This document shows positions 11,713-24,396 of a stretch of 64,000 nucleotides of DNA, one piece after another. The DNA is from Oxyruncus cristatus (Eukaryota > Chordata > Aves > Passeriformes > Cotingidae), in assembly GCA_013399855.1 (NCBI GenBank), contig VXAY01006978.1, positions 1 through 64,000 on the forward strand, read 5' to 3'. The position numbers were made by a program, and so were the translations under genes. Positions within the stretch are counted from its first letter, which is position 1. Every line of letters starts with the position of its first letter. Under the pieces are notes generated by a model, which saw nothing but the letters and a program-made list of their open reading frames with translations, was not told the origin of the DNA and ran no database searches.

Positions 11713-14700
11713 ACTAATATGGGAAATACTTAAGGAGAATTTATGATTTGGATGTTCTGTTTGTTTAATATTTCCAAGTAACGCCATGTGAACATGTGAG
11801 AAATGGACCCTTGTCGGAAATACAGGGCACCTGAACAAATCCTTCCTATTTAGGGGTGGCTTCTGAAAAAAATAATTACTTTTTATATTAGTCCATTATT
11901 GCAATCTTCTACCATGATCCCACCTGGCACTGAGATGACTACAAAGCTTCTACACTAAACAAGAGGTAACAAATTTAGATAGTTTTTGTAAAAATTTGTC
12001 AAAATAAAAGCTCCATCATCACCTGTAGTGAAAAACTCTGTTCTATGATGACATGTCCTCTGTCTTGGTAAAGAATAAGAGAGATATGATTCACCAGGGC
12101 AGTAAAAAGACACTCCAGCTGTTGATTCCTCAAGGAAAGTCTGTAAAAATGGTCTTGAGACATTTCAAGCTGAGGGACTTAATCTGAGAATGTTGCTGTT
12201 GAATCTTGCTGGAACCAAATGTGTCTGGGAGGCAGGGTAGGTACATTTGTTCTGGCAGCCTTTTAATTGAATCTCTTCTCTGGCAGAGAGGCAGTTCTCG
12301 TGTGTGACAGTAATGTAGATTTATGGAAAATAATAAGGTGATCAGCTGCCCTGCAGAGTTATTATTTTGTTTCATTCAAAAAAATAACACACTAAGACTA
12401 AAGTGATGGGTTGATGTATGCAGTGACATGTGGTGCCTGTTTCATAGTTCAGTGGAGTTAATGGAAAAACTCCCATTGCCCTCACTTAGGAATCAACCAG
12501 CAAGTGTATAAACAAGGCAAAACAAAAACTGAGAAAGAAAAAAGCCTAATGTTAGGTAAGTGCCAGAACAGGAACTGTTTTATAAATACCCAGATCATTA
12601 AAAGAATTTCTTTCGACTTCATTCTTGTCCCTTTGTGCTGTCCAGGTTTCATATTCTGGCAGATTTGTTTAAGGCAAGATTAATCACCAAAGCAGTGAAC
12701 TTAAAATTAATATCCCAGAATATGAACAGAATATCATTAGGAAATGAATTTTAATTTATAACCATGTTTATGCATAAATAATTATTAATTCTTTCACTCA
12801 TCTACCTCCTGATAATAATCTCATCCTAATAATAAACTCTGTCAGATCAATGGAAGTTCTTTCTTTGACTTCGCTGGGCATGGGAGCAGACACCTAACCA
12901 GAGATAAAACATCCCCCATGATCCAATGCATCTGAGTAAAGCTGTTTGTGTTTCAAATATCAATCTACAAAACTCCTCTACAAAAAAAAAAAAAAAAAAT
13001 CCCTGGGAAAAGACTATAGAGCAATGAATACTAATGAGGACATGCACAGGGCATAAATTAGAGATGATGCAGTTACAGATATATATTCTCATCTTTTCTG
13101 TTAAAATCACAACTAGACACAGCACTTTTTGTCCTTCCTCTTCTTGTGTTAGCAGGCCAGAGACATTTTCAGGAAAGCCAGCATTTTCCAATTTTTTAAT
13201 TTGTATTTCCAAATTTTTCTTTCACAGACACAAAATTATGCTGAAACAGCACGAAGAACAAGAAGACTCCATCTGGCTTCACTAATATAAAAGTGTGGTT
13301 TTCACCACATAGAGTATCAGCTAAAAAAATACTCTTTGTTTAACCACAAGCAAAATATCATGGTCACAGGCAGGTCAAGTTGAAAAGAATATACTTTTCT
13401 GCCAAGATACAGACTAGCCAGAAAAAAAAAGATGCATCCCAGTGTGTAACTATCACCACCAAGCAAGCCCCCTCAGCTGAGCCCTTCTCCAACCAGAGGA
13501 AGCATTTCCATCACTCCTTTTCAAATGCAGTGGCTGAATCCTGAACCTTTGCAACAACTGCAAAAGAAGTACTCTCTGCTAAAATAAATTCTACAGTAGC
13601 TGCTTTTTCCACTGACACCCATTTTTTTTCCTGTGCTGAATGGTGATGTCAAGTTCCTGTAAACCAAAAAGTCTAAACTGGGTAAGAAAGTTCCTAACTC
13701 AAGAAAAAGCAATCTTAGCAGTTCTCCATCTGTTCCTTTAGAGCTTGCTTGCAAAGGGGTTTTTTTTGTTGTTTTTTTGCCTTCAGAAAACACAGACAGC
13801 ACACTTACTGTTAGTTCCAACGCGTGGGTTTTACTGAGACATTGGTTAATCTTTGTATACCTTGTTGGGATAGATAAGACAAAGCAAAAATAGCAAATGA
13901 GACAGAAAGGTACTGGGATGGCTAATGGTGCTCATGATCCCCCTGGTAGAGTTGTACCAATTTTTGTCCCAGGTCTCACCCAACAGTCCTATTTGATGAT
14001 CAGGGAGGGGAAAAGTGAGACAGCACTGGGGTTGAAGAGCTGTCCTTGTTTTTTTAATCACCCTTCCCCTCAACATCAGTGCATAACTTCTTCATGGAAA
14101 AATCCACTTGAGAACATGTAAAATTGCTCCCTGCTTCTTTTAACTGATTGTGCAGATAAAATCTCTTCAGGGGCTGCAGGAACTGCTGATGGAGAAAACC
14201 AGGGATGAGCAGTTCCTTTGAGAGCGCTGCGATGTGAGATGTTTTCCCCCTTTTCTTTTCCTGTGTACATGGCAGTAAATATTTGTGATTTACATGTGCC
14301 ACCTTAACTTTTTCTCTGTAGCTTTCACACAGCCTTCAGCACCAGCAAAGCTTGGAGGATGACACTGAAATACTTTGCTTTGTGCGGGAAATCATACCAC
14401 ACAAGCATAAAGTTTCTCATATTCCTCGTGGCAGTGTTACTTGTAGCGGAGGAATAATTTTTCTCCCCCTTCATTAGGCTTTTGAGTCCAGCCCTGCCAT
14501 TGATCAGCTCACCAAACTCCAAGTGACTTCAACAGGAGTTCATATACAGCTCACCAGAAAAGTGGGATTTATTAACACTCTGCTGGAGCTCACAGACTGC
14601 TGCTGCCGCCTTATTGATCGGATCCTGTGAAATGGCACGTCTGCCCAGGGAGATTATGGATATAATCAAGTAAGGGGAATCAGCCTGACTGATATTTTTA

Positions 14701-16392
14701 CAAATTTCACATTGCTTGTTATTTTCCTGGTGTTGCGAGTGGGGAAACAGAGGTACTAACAATGCAGGAGGGAAATAATCTCTGAAAAGGGAATATCAAA
14801 TGAACTTTGAAAACGAAGTGGCATTTACTGTAGGCAAGAAAAGATTTTATCTGGGTCTTATCAACTTTTTTAAGGTATGAAGTCCTCACAATAGATCTAC
14901 TGTGGTTTGGGCTCTTTTTTTCCCCCCTCACCTAGCTTTAACCTTTCCAGCCAAGGTAGCCCTAAATTATTTTTTTTCCTAATAAAAAAATCTGAGTTGA
15001 CACATGCCCGGGGTCTACCTAACCATTTTGGGATTTAGAAACCAAGCTTTTTTTCCCCATTCAATTCTCCTGGGCTCAAGACTTCGGGCGGACTTTAATC
15101 AAATGCCCGTTGCCCTTTGCTTGATCCGAACAATCAGCTCAGAAAATTTCTCATTATGGCTTTTGTGAGAAGAAATAATAGCCTGTCTTCTCACGAGCAA
15201 ACACAATTTGAATGAACAAAATTAATGGCTGTTTCCCTTAATTTTTTCCTCCTACTGATGCGATAGGTTATATATGAGGTGTAATTACAATAATGTCAAA
15301 GTCGCTGTTGAAAGAGTTAATCCACAAGGAAAAATTCCCACCAGGAAAAATAAAATAATCTCCTCTATGCAGATGAACTGTTTACTTGGTAGGTCTTCTG
15401 TGATCAAAATCAAACTAAGCAGAACCGCTGCAACAATAAAAGTAAATTGTTACTTGGGGTTTGCAAACCTCAATTAAATAAATATTGTGCAGTAAACAAC
15501 ATTCTGGATTTTAATTAGGATAAAACAACTGAAAAAGGAGTTACCAACCAGTTGTGTTTATCTCACAGTAACCTTCAAATACTTATTACAGGAGAGTCTA
15601 TAACAAGGAGGTTTAGATTAACAAAAAAAAATCCACACAAAACCACACACAAAAACCCACTCCAGCTTTACTTTTATCAACATCAAAACATCATCTTACT
15701 ATATATTTTCCCACCTAAAAAAGTTTCTATAAAACTTTAAATTAGATGAATATGGGTATTGATGGTGGTTTTCTGGCCCCAGCTTTTCAATTACTTTTAA
15801 GAAAGCAAAGCATTTTGAAAATACTGTGATCAATTTGTTGTACTTACTCTAACAAGATGAAATCACCATCTAATTATCCAGTCAAACAAAAAACGAGTGC
15901 TAACCGGGGGGTAACTAATTTTAAATGGCAGGTACCAGAATGGAGAATCATGCCTCATTTTGCATTTTTTTCTGGTAGGTAGAATGTAATGCAGTATTTT
16001 TATTATTCATTTGGTGGGTTTTTTTCTAATGCAGTGCACTCTGTAACAGCCGAATTCCATGCTGAGTTACCAGATCCCAGGATTTCTTTGGCAATTGAGT
16101 TAAGGCACATTTCTACAGGACCTGGAGGTACAATTCACACTCTCACCACTCGCCAGTCTGTCCCAGCTCTGAAACTGGGTTCCTACAGCAATCCATGAGT
16201 TTTTCATCCCACGGCAGACTCCGCAGCAGAGATGCACAAACCGTTAACACGCATCCCTATGGCTTAAAGGGGAATAAAACGTGTCGTTAATTCTTCAAGT
16301 GGTGCAGCCAGCACACCCACGGATGTGCCCTTTGGGTGATCTAATTGCTCCCATGGAGCAGCAGAACAGCGGCACATTCATCACACACATCC
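11713..16392. other. Unique noncoding DNA, AT-rich, with CNE-like stretch
   Basis: No gene or known transposon is seen. Features are an A18 run (12982-12999), T-rich runs near 13758-13778 and an A/C-rich patch (15620-15663). A stretch at 15061-15250 is free of simple repeats and carries several TAAT-type motifs. It has the look of a vertebrate conserved noncoding element, but conservation cannot be judged from one sequence. Confidence 0.55.
12982..12999. repeat. Poly(A), 18 A
   Basis: An uninterrupted run of 18 A. No retroposed gene body or target-site duplication is recognisable beside it. Confidence 0.95.
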
Positions 16393-16462
16393 ACGGGCCC
16401 CGCGAGCGCCGCGGGCCGGGCAGCGCGGGGCACTGACAGCGCCGAGCGCCGCATCACTCACG
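16393..16462. other. Dense CpG cluster (mini CpG island)
   Basis: I count 14 CpG dinucleotides in about 70 bp, within a GC-rich core containing GCGAGCGCCGCGGGCC. The flanks on both sides are ordinary CpG-poor DNA. It is far shorter than a standard CpG island (about 200 bp or more), and no transcription start, TATA box or recognisable first exon is visible beside it. It could be a small unmethylated regulatory element or the remnant of a larger island. Confidence 0.7.
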
Positions 16463-17368
16463 GGGGCCACAACATCTGTGCTCCTGCAGCCCCCCCGGTA
16501 ATGGTAAGGGGGCTGTCAGAGGAGAGCTAAAGGGAAAAGTCGATTGCCAGCGTGTAACAGATGGGGGGACCCTCGTGACCTCGGGGCACACGCTGCATTT
16601 GAGAGCCCTGACTAAAGCCTGCACGCTGCTGCTCCTGATGCAGCCCCAGATGTGGCTGGTGGCCACAAGGTCTCTCCACAAGGTGCCAGATCCAAGGAGG
16701 GCTAGAGCATCAAAGCCTCCAGGTTCTTCTGTTTCATCTGTGGCAGTAAAGAATAGGACACAAAACTCTCCCCTGCCTCCAGCTGAAGAACATCACCTTA
16801 GCAAAAAAACATATTTATGCCCATGGACTGTTCAAGTGTCAATTAATGTCAGCTAAGCTGCCTTCCAAACACTGGAATTTCAACCTTCTTATAAATATTG
16901 TTCTGTTATTCAGCAGCAAAACAGCACTTTCTCAGTGGAGACAAAATTATTGGTTTAAGAATGAAAAGTTAAGCTTGTAAAGAAATAGCTATGACAATTT
17001 GTAGGGGCTGGCATTTCTGCACAATGTGGTGAGCTATTAATTTGCTAATTACTCATGTAACACTATTTCAGTGCATACTTTAAGCAACAATTTAAATTGA
17101 ACCTGAAGATTAAAAAACTTGCCCTAGAGGCTTGGATTCCTCTCTTCATTTTACACTACAATCTCTGAAATAAATTAACAGGCTCCATTTTTGTGTGGCT
17201 TGCTCAGGAGGGAAAGTGAGAACCTCAAGGGTCACTCCCTGCACTGCCCTGGGGCAACAGTCACTGCTGCCATGTCTCCCCTATACCAGCAGATTTTGTA
17301 TATTTGATTAACCTTTGTGTTTCCAAGCATACCAGCTGTGTCCAGAAACACAACTGGGTTTTTCCATT

Positions 17369-17387
17369 TCTCTCTCTCTCTCTCTCC
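17369..17387. repeat. (CT)n microsatellite
   Basis: About nine TC dinucleotides, followed by CTTTTTACCTGCAG. Together these make a strong splice-acceptor-like tract ending at 17400. Confidence 0.9.
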
Positions 17388-18338
17388 TTTTTACCTGCAG
17401 TTGGAACACTTGTGTTCACACCTGGAGCCAGGCAACTGCTCGGGTGCTCTCAGACCTCCTCTGCAGCAGGAGCCTGAGAGGGATCACACGTGTAGGTGTC
17501 AATACCTTCTGCTGCTGCTTCCTAAGGTGATGATTCCCTTAATCAGCCCCTGATTCCACTTTATTAAAGAGCCAATGCCTTACAAAATGTCATTATCCCA
17601 GACCTTTGCTGCCCAGTAGTTTTCACCAACCCAACATCCTGAATAGGTAGGGTTTGTGTAGAAGAAAACCTTTTTTTTCCCCCCACTATCAATCTGGAAG
17701 TGAAGGAATTTTTTTTTTCCCCAAGACAATGACAGAATGACCTGTACACAGCAGGCCAGAGCATCAAGTCAGATTTCCAATGCCATCTTCACATCTGCAG
17801 CCAAAATTCACAGCCCAGCTGAGTCAACCTTCACCTGAAAACTATCCTCTTGGCTCTCCTTTCTTTCCCTACCTCTTATCTGCTCCCCTTAATCTCCCAG
17901 TTTCTTTGCTGGCTTTTTGCCCCTGCTTAGAGAAACACAGGTACCCAAAAGAGGGTTCTGGGCCCTACTTTAGAGATCCCAGCAGAGACCTTGGTCACCC
18001 CCAAGACCTCAGCAATTTTTTTCTGTGTTAATCAAAGGATAACTACTGAAGGTCAAAAAGACAAATTTCTACCACCCTTATATATGAGGCCTTCACTTCC
18101 ATATGGCTGACAGCTTCCAGGTTCACAAAAGGAAGATTGGCAGTTCTGTGATGTGGAACATCAAACTAAATCCAACCTAATTAATTTAAAAGAAAATTCA
18201 TCTTTTAACACTTCTATTGGTTGATTTTTTTATCGACATAACACAAAGCTCGGAGAGTAGCCAAATTCACAAGTGACACTGGGCCTGTTTCTCTCCTCAT
18301 TCCCAGTTTCTCAATATCCAAACAAGGATAATATGTGT

Positions 18339-18354
18339 AAAAAAAAAAAAAAAA
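18339..18354. repeat. Poly(A), 16 A
   Basis: An uninterrupted A run in AT-rich DNA. No associated retroposon is recognised. Confidence 0.95.
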
Positions 18355-21300
18355 TTGAAAAAATATCAAGGGAAAACAGGCAACTCCAAGTTACCTGGCA
18401 GCGCACTACATTCCCTGATGGTACTCAGCATTGACAGAAAATCCATGTTTGGATGATTCAGAGTGCTTCAATTATTACTTGTTTTATGTCTGTCTGTCTC
18501 TTGAGGAATGCTGTTTCCCGTGAAAATTATTTTCTCCACCAGCAGCCACCTCCCATGCCTCAGGCAGCTCCAGCCCTGCATTCAGGCAGCCACAGGCTCC
18601 TCCAGGTTTCCATTAGAGAATGGGATGAGTATGACCAAAACCTCCCCTATCCAGGCTATATTCAGCTGGTCTAGAGGAACCTCCATCGCTGTAAATTCCA
18701 GCCTAAAGAGAATTCTTACCAGAAACCCAGGATGTAGCAAGCTGAGACTAGATGGCTGATGTCTTTTCCCCAGACCTCTTTGCTGTAGCCAAGCAAAAAC
18801 TCACAAAAAGACATGTCAGCCAAAAGCTCCTTGTTGAGAGATGCAGAAGGCTGAGAGTAACAGCCTGTGCAGAGCAGGAGGCACAAACCCTTTTTATGGA
18901 GATGAAGAGGAAAGTAGGGGGGTTTCACATCCAGTAAACCACTTGGTAGACAAAACAAGGTATTTACAAACCCTAACCTATGAAAAATTAACGTTTAAGA
19001 CAAATACTGTGACTTTGTATGTGAAACAGGAAGGTTGGGTCCCTATGGGTCTGGAGAACTGGGAAAGATGAGGGTGTGAATTTGGAAGAGGTCCAATACA
19101 AATTTATAGGGAAGCACTGGAAGCTCACAAGGCCGCACTTAAAAATTGACTTTCCTCCTCTGTCTCTCAGTAGATCTTGCAGTGACATGTTATTGCTGTT
19201 AAGTGAACAAAGAAGCCCTAATATATGGTTAAATCACACACAACAGCAAACATTAATTAACTGATATTTGAATAGCGTGCGGAGAGCGTAACAGTTGTAC
19301 GAGTGGGATATGGGGAGCACTCACTCAAATTTGACATCTCTGGTATTCTCAGTTCTCTTTGCAGCTCCCTGGTGTGGCGAGAGCTGTGATTTTAGTGATG
19401 CACAGTGCCTGATGGACTCGTTCCCTGGCTGGGAGGTTCTAGTGAGGATTGTGGTGGCTTTGCTTTCCACTTCACTGCTAAAGGTACTTGTGCTCTCCGT
19501 GCACAGTGAGGGGATGCAAGCGATCTTTTAGTTCTGAAAGTCCCAAGGCATGTATATTTTTATTCAATTTTTCTGAAAGGTCAGTGTCCTACAGATCACT
19601 TATCAATGATCCTTCCTTGCCTAGGTATCATTTTGTACACTGTGGCATCAGTTTTCCTGGTTCAACAGTCAGCTCCTAATAAAAGAGGATGACATGTATT
19701 AGAAGCAAAGAAAAATAGCTGTAATAATAGCACTCCAGTCCTACTTACTTGTCTCTTAACCTCTTTCTTTCAAATGCTCCCATGCTGCAGTGCTCAGAAG
19801 AAAGTTACCATTGAATTATCCACCGGAAATCTATTGGCATCTATTGCTGCTCTGGTGCAGCAGCGTACAGGGCAACAATAACTGACAGCTCTTCTCACAT
19901 CCCTGCCCCTCCCCTGTCTCAAAGTATGTCTGTAGAAATAAAACCTGATGCAGACACCAAACATTTCTTAAATTAAGCTCAGAGGTGCAGACAGATCTCA
20001 GCTCCGACTGACAGCTCGGCCCCGCAGGACCGCAGCGCTCGCCCACTGCCCCCCCTGCTCCTCACAGGCATTGTTCTGGGGAAGCAGCTCTACAAAATTC
20101 TCACTGATCATGAAAGGCAAATAAACTAAATCCCAGAAGCAAAGGCAAAAAGCATCAATACAGTTTTCTCTAGCAGCCTCCTGCTATTTATACAGGTGAC
20201 TGTGACCATTCGCACATCAAAAAAAGTGGTATTTTGGCATATCTTCCAGGAGCAATCGTCTCCCTGATGGATAGCACGGTAAATATGCAGTGCCTGATGA
20301 GGAAAAGATGCTTGAATCATTACAGCAGCAGTCTGTAATGAAAAGGATGCAGATTCAGTTCCCTGTCAGATTTCCTGATATGAGATTTTTTTAGAAATCT
20401 CACAGGTACTTTTGGATTTCAGTACAAGGATCTAGGTGGCTTTTAATGCCGCAATTAAAATTTCTGCGCTTTTCCTAACTTCACAGAGGAATTATCAAGA
20501 TTGATACATTAAAGAACAAGGGATTCATTAGGGAGCTGGCAGCACACAGCTTTGGTATCTAAAGTGGATGGAAATTGGGACTGGGTGAACAAAGTCTCCA
20601 ACCTAAAACTGCGCTGGTTTCACAAATGCTGGTTCAAGGGGGCAGAGGAACACCTGTGGTCTGCTCCCTTTGTAGGGCACAGTAGCCATACAATTGCTGA
20701 ACTTCCAGGGATGGGGGATTCTTTCTGCCTTCACGGCAGAAGTGGAACAAACACATTCATCCAGTGTTTTTCATGGGCAGGCAAGACAATTTCACAAATA
20801 TATTTTTTAAAAGCACTGCTTGTGCTGATCTTGCAGCCCAGGCATTCACAGTGCAATCTGTGCTATCTCATTTCTCAGATTAAGCAGTTAAATAGTCTTG
20901 GCCTGGATCTTCTTAATCACACTAACACCACTTTTACAATGATCTGAGCTGAAAGGTTTAGTATGAAGGACAATCACCCTCTTCCTTTATTACCAGCCAA
21001 TGCTGAGCCAGTGCATTTAATAGAAAAGTCATTGTGGGCTTCAGAAAAAGATCAGGGTTAGACTCCTGTTGACATGGAAATGCTCTGAAAAGTCTGCTAA
21101 GAAGTGTCCCAGGCACTGAAGTTCTCTGTATTCCTCATTCATGTCTTAATGAAGTTGCTGCTACAAGTCTGAATTTGGAGCTTTTCTTCCTGTTGAATGT
21201 TGGTGAAAAGAATAAATAAGATCGATTAGAGTCATTCTGGCACTAAAAAAAGCCAGTGTACTCCATGTCCTTGCCAGTGGTCCCTGGTGTATCTGACAGG

Positions 21301-24300
21301 AATAGCTGCAAGGACTGGAGAAGCAGTAACTTTTGGAAAAGGACTATATCTGCTACAGAAGCACCACATTAAGTAGACCATTTCCAGGGAATCCCAAATG
21401 CTCATGTTCATTAGCTTTTTGTGAAAGCAGAATACCATGTAAAAGGTACATTGCACAGCATGACTTGTACTAGTGCCCTAAACAGTGAAAGGAGTCAAAT
21501 CACATCCTCTGATTAAACATTCACGGGGAAAAAAAATTATCTGAGCAGAAGAAATATTACTCTGTAGAACAGAGCAATCAAATAGAACTGGGAGGATTTT
21601 CCTTACACCAGAGCATAAAGTACATGTATTTTAAGATCAGTTAATATCTGCTTTCTAGACCTTTAAACTTAAATGTATTTGCCATTTAGATAAACAGCAC
21701 AATATGACTTTGGGGACTTTGGCTTGAAATTAGATATTAAAGAGCAATTGAGTCAGTTATATTATTGAATCAAAATCATTTATATATTACCTTTATTTAG
21801 TTTTTTTTTTTTAACCAGAGAGGCAGTGCCTTATATAAACAATGTTCTCCATAAATAAGGGACTATGGGAGTTTATGGCAGCTGATACAGAAGGAAGCAG
21901 GTATAATCCCTAAGGCTTTGTTTAGATGTGGGTACCTGGTAGCACTTCCCAGTTCCTGAGATGGATGTGGCAGGGTGAGGCTTCCCCTATCCCCCTCCAT
22001 GCATCCTCTGGGTTGCAGCTCAAGAAGCTCTCACCACGTGGCCCAGAAGGACCTGTGGCTTGGACACCCGCTGGGAAACTTTGTTCTGTGGCAAGTGTTA
22101 GATATTTCTGCTTTTTGCACAGACAAATCAATGTGTCAGACATCAAGGATTTCACAAACAACCTTTTGAACAAGTAAGGAGATTGAGTTCACTAGATGGG
22201 ATCTGACAAATGCCATAGTTGACTGGAACAATTACTGGTTTTCCTCATATCTTTATAAAAAGTGACATAGCTAGAAGAAATATTGTTTGCCATGTAGGTG
22301 AGCTGGATCAAAGTAAAGAGTTGATTTAAACTCGAATATTCCCTTGTTTTTACTACTGCAATCACTATATAAATTTTGCACGTGATGAGCATCAGGATGC
22401 TCTTGCCTGCCACGTGCTTATTGCCAGTTCTTTTTGTTCATTTATATAAAAGTAAAAAAATGAACAAAAACATTATCTAACCCACTGGGGAGTTATGAAC
22501 TGTCACCGTTATTGATAACAACAGGAAATGAGATCTGCGCCCGTTCCCCTTGCTCAGCATCGATGTGGTAAAATCATAAAGCAACTGGAGAATGCAGTGC
22601 CTGTGTCTCCAAGCACAAGGACCTGTTTCAGCACCGTTTCACGCCAGTGTGACATCTCTGTGGCCCCAGTCATTCCAGCTGATTCATACTGGAACAGTGA
22701 ATCAGACCCCTGCGGCAACTCCTGCTTCTTCTTCATTTTCCAGCTCACCAAAGAGCTTCATCTACAGCAGTTCAGCAATACATTTTTACATGTCTCTGAC
22801 TCTAATAAAACACTTCAGTGTCTGCTGAGCTGGTGTCCAGATGTATCACTGTATAGTGAAGAAGATGTAAGTAATCTACTTATCAAATCGAAGACCGCAG
22901 CCAGGATGTTCCATTGGATGGACCACGGCCAAGGACAAATGCTTCGTTAGAAGGCAGACTTTGCAAAAGCACATTTAGATGTGATTTTAGATAAGAAGTC
23001 ATGCTTTTAGTGTGGAAATCTGTGGCAAATTTACCCACGTAAATATTTTTTGTCAGTACTTCTGAAGGAGTTATAGATTTTCCTAGAAGAACTCCTAGTA
23101 GTGGGATTCTCTGCGGAGGGGGGATAGTGCTGACTACCAGCATGGCCCGTTGGCTTCTCCCATGTGGACACCTCACCTCAAAAGCCACCAGCATGGCAGA
23201 TCTGGGGCACATCCTGCACATTCCTGCTATGATCCTTGTTGGCAACATCTCCTCGGCCCCTGGAGAGCCCTACAGACCCATCCTGAACTCCAGAGGGTAC
23301 ACACCAGGGAGAGAGCAAGAGGAGAAACACAAGGAAAGGACAGTGGGAAGGAGAGGTATGATTTTGGGGACAGAAGGAAGCCAGCACAGATGAAGAGAGA
23401 AAATCCCTGTTGAGTCATCAGGTGACAGAATTTGCCAACATGAAGAGCAAAAATCAGTGGCTGCTGCCCAGGACTAATCACTCCACTCACATGGGTGCTG
23501 GACAAAGAAAGTCCTTAAAACAGCCTTTAAAAGGAGCAATTCCAGGGCCTTGATGACCTCCTGTTCTCCAGAAGTTATAGAGAGAAAAAACCTGAAGTAA
23601 CTCTACTAACTTGCTCTGGACTACTGAAAATACCTGCCAAGAGGTATATAAGCTTAAGAGAGAACTTAATATTTGGTCCCTTAAAGTCGCCTATGATCTT
23701 GCAGCAAATCGTCTTACCCCCGAAAACATCAGAGAAAAGTACCTTCCCTTGATTCTTCAGGGATGATCACCTAAACAATTTAAGTCAGACCATGAAGTCA
23801 GACTGACAGAATTGTCCTGTTCTGGAAGGAAGTGCTGCCAGGACAATCTGTGGCAACCCAGGGCAAAGGTCTAAAGATAGGTGCACAAAACCTTCCCTAA
23901 AATGATAGTCCTTTCCCTCATTTCCTTGATTCACTTTCCTTATGACCCTCCATCAAGCTGAAAGCCCACCAAAAGAGGACACTTTGCTTCCAGGCAGAGC
24001 TAAAGCTGTTCCTATCAAGCTTACATCTTGATCATGGAAAAAAAAAATCACATTTATCCCAAATCCTGCCAGAGAACTCCAGCCTTCAGCTTCCACTTGG
24101 AGAGGTCCCTCATGGATCTCTCAAACTGTTCTGACACCCACTCCCTGGATACCTCTAAAAGCACGATACAGCAATGGCACGAGCCCAGGTGTGTGTGGAT
24201 GCTGCCACTCTGCTACAGAGGCACCAGTTCTGCACGGCAGAAAAGGAAGCAATTTACTTCAAGTAACATTAAAAAAAACCAAAACCAAGCTTGGAAAGCC

Positions 24301-24370
24301 GTGCTGCCAGACAGCTCTACGAACACAGCTTTTACCCTTGTGTTAGTACAGCTGAAGAAATGAATCAAGA

Positions 24371-24396
24371 TAAATGGATAAAATGGATAAAATGGA
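24371..24396. repeat. 9-bp TAAAATGGA repeat, about 3 copies
   Basis: Three adjacent units (one is 8 bp long) read TAAATGGA, TAAAATGGA, TAAAATGGA. A minor slippage product. Confidence 0.75.
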
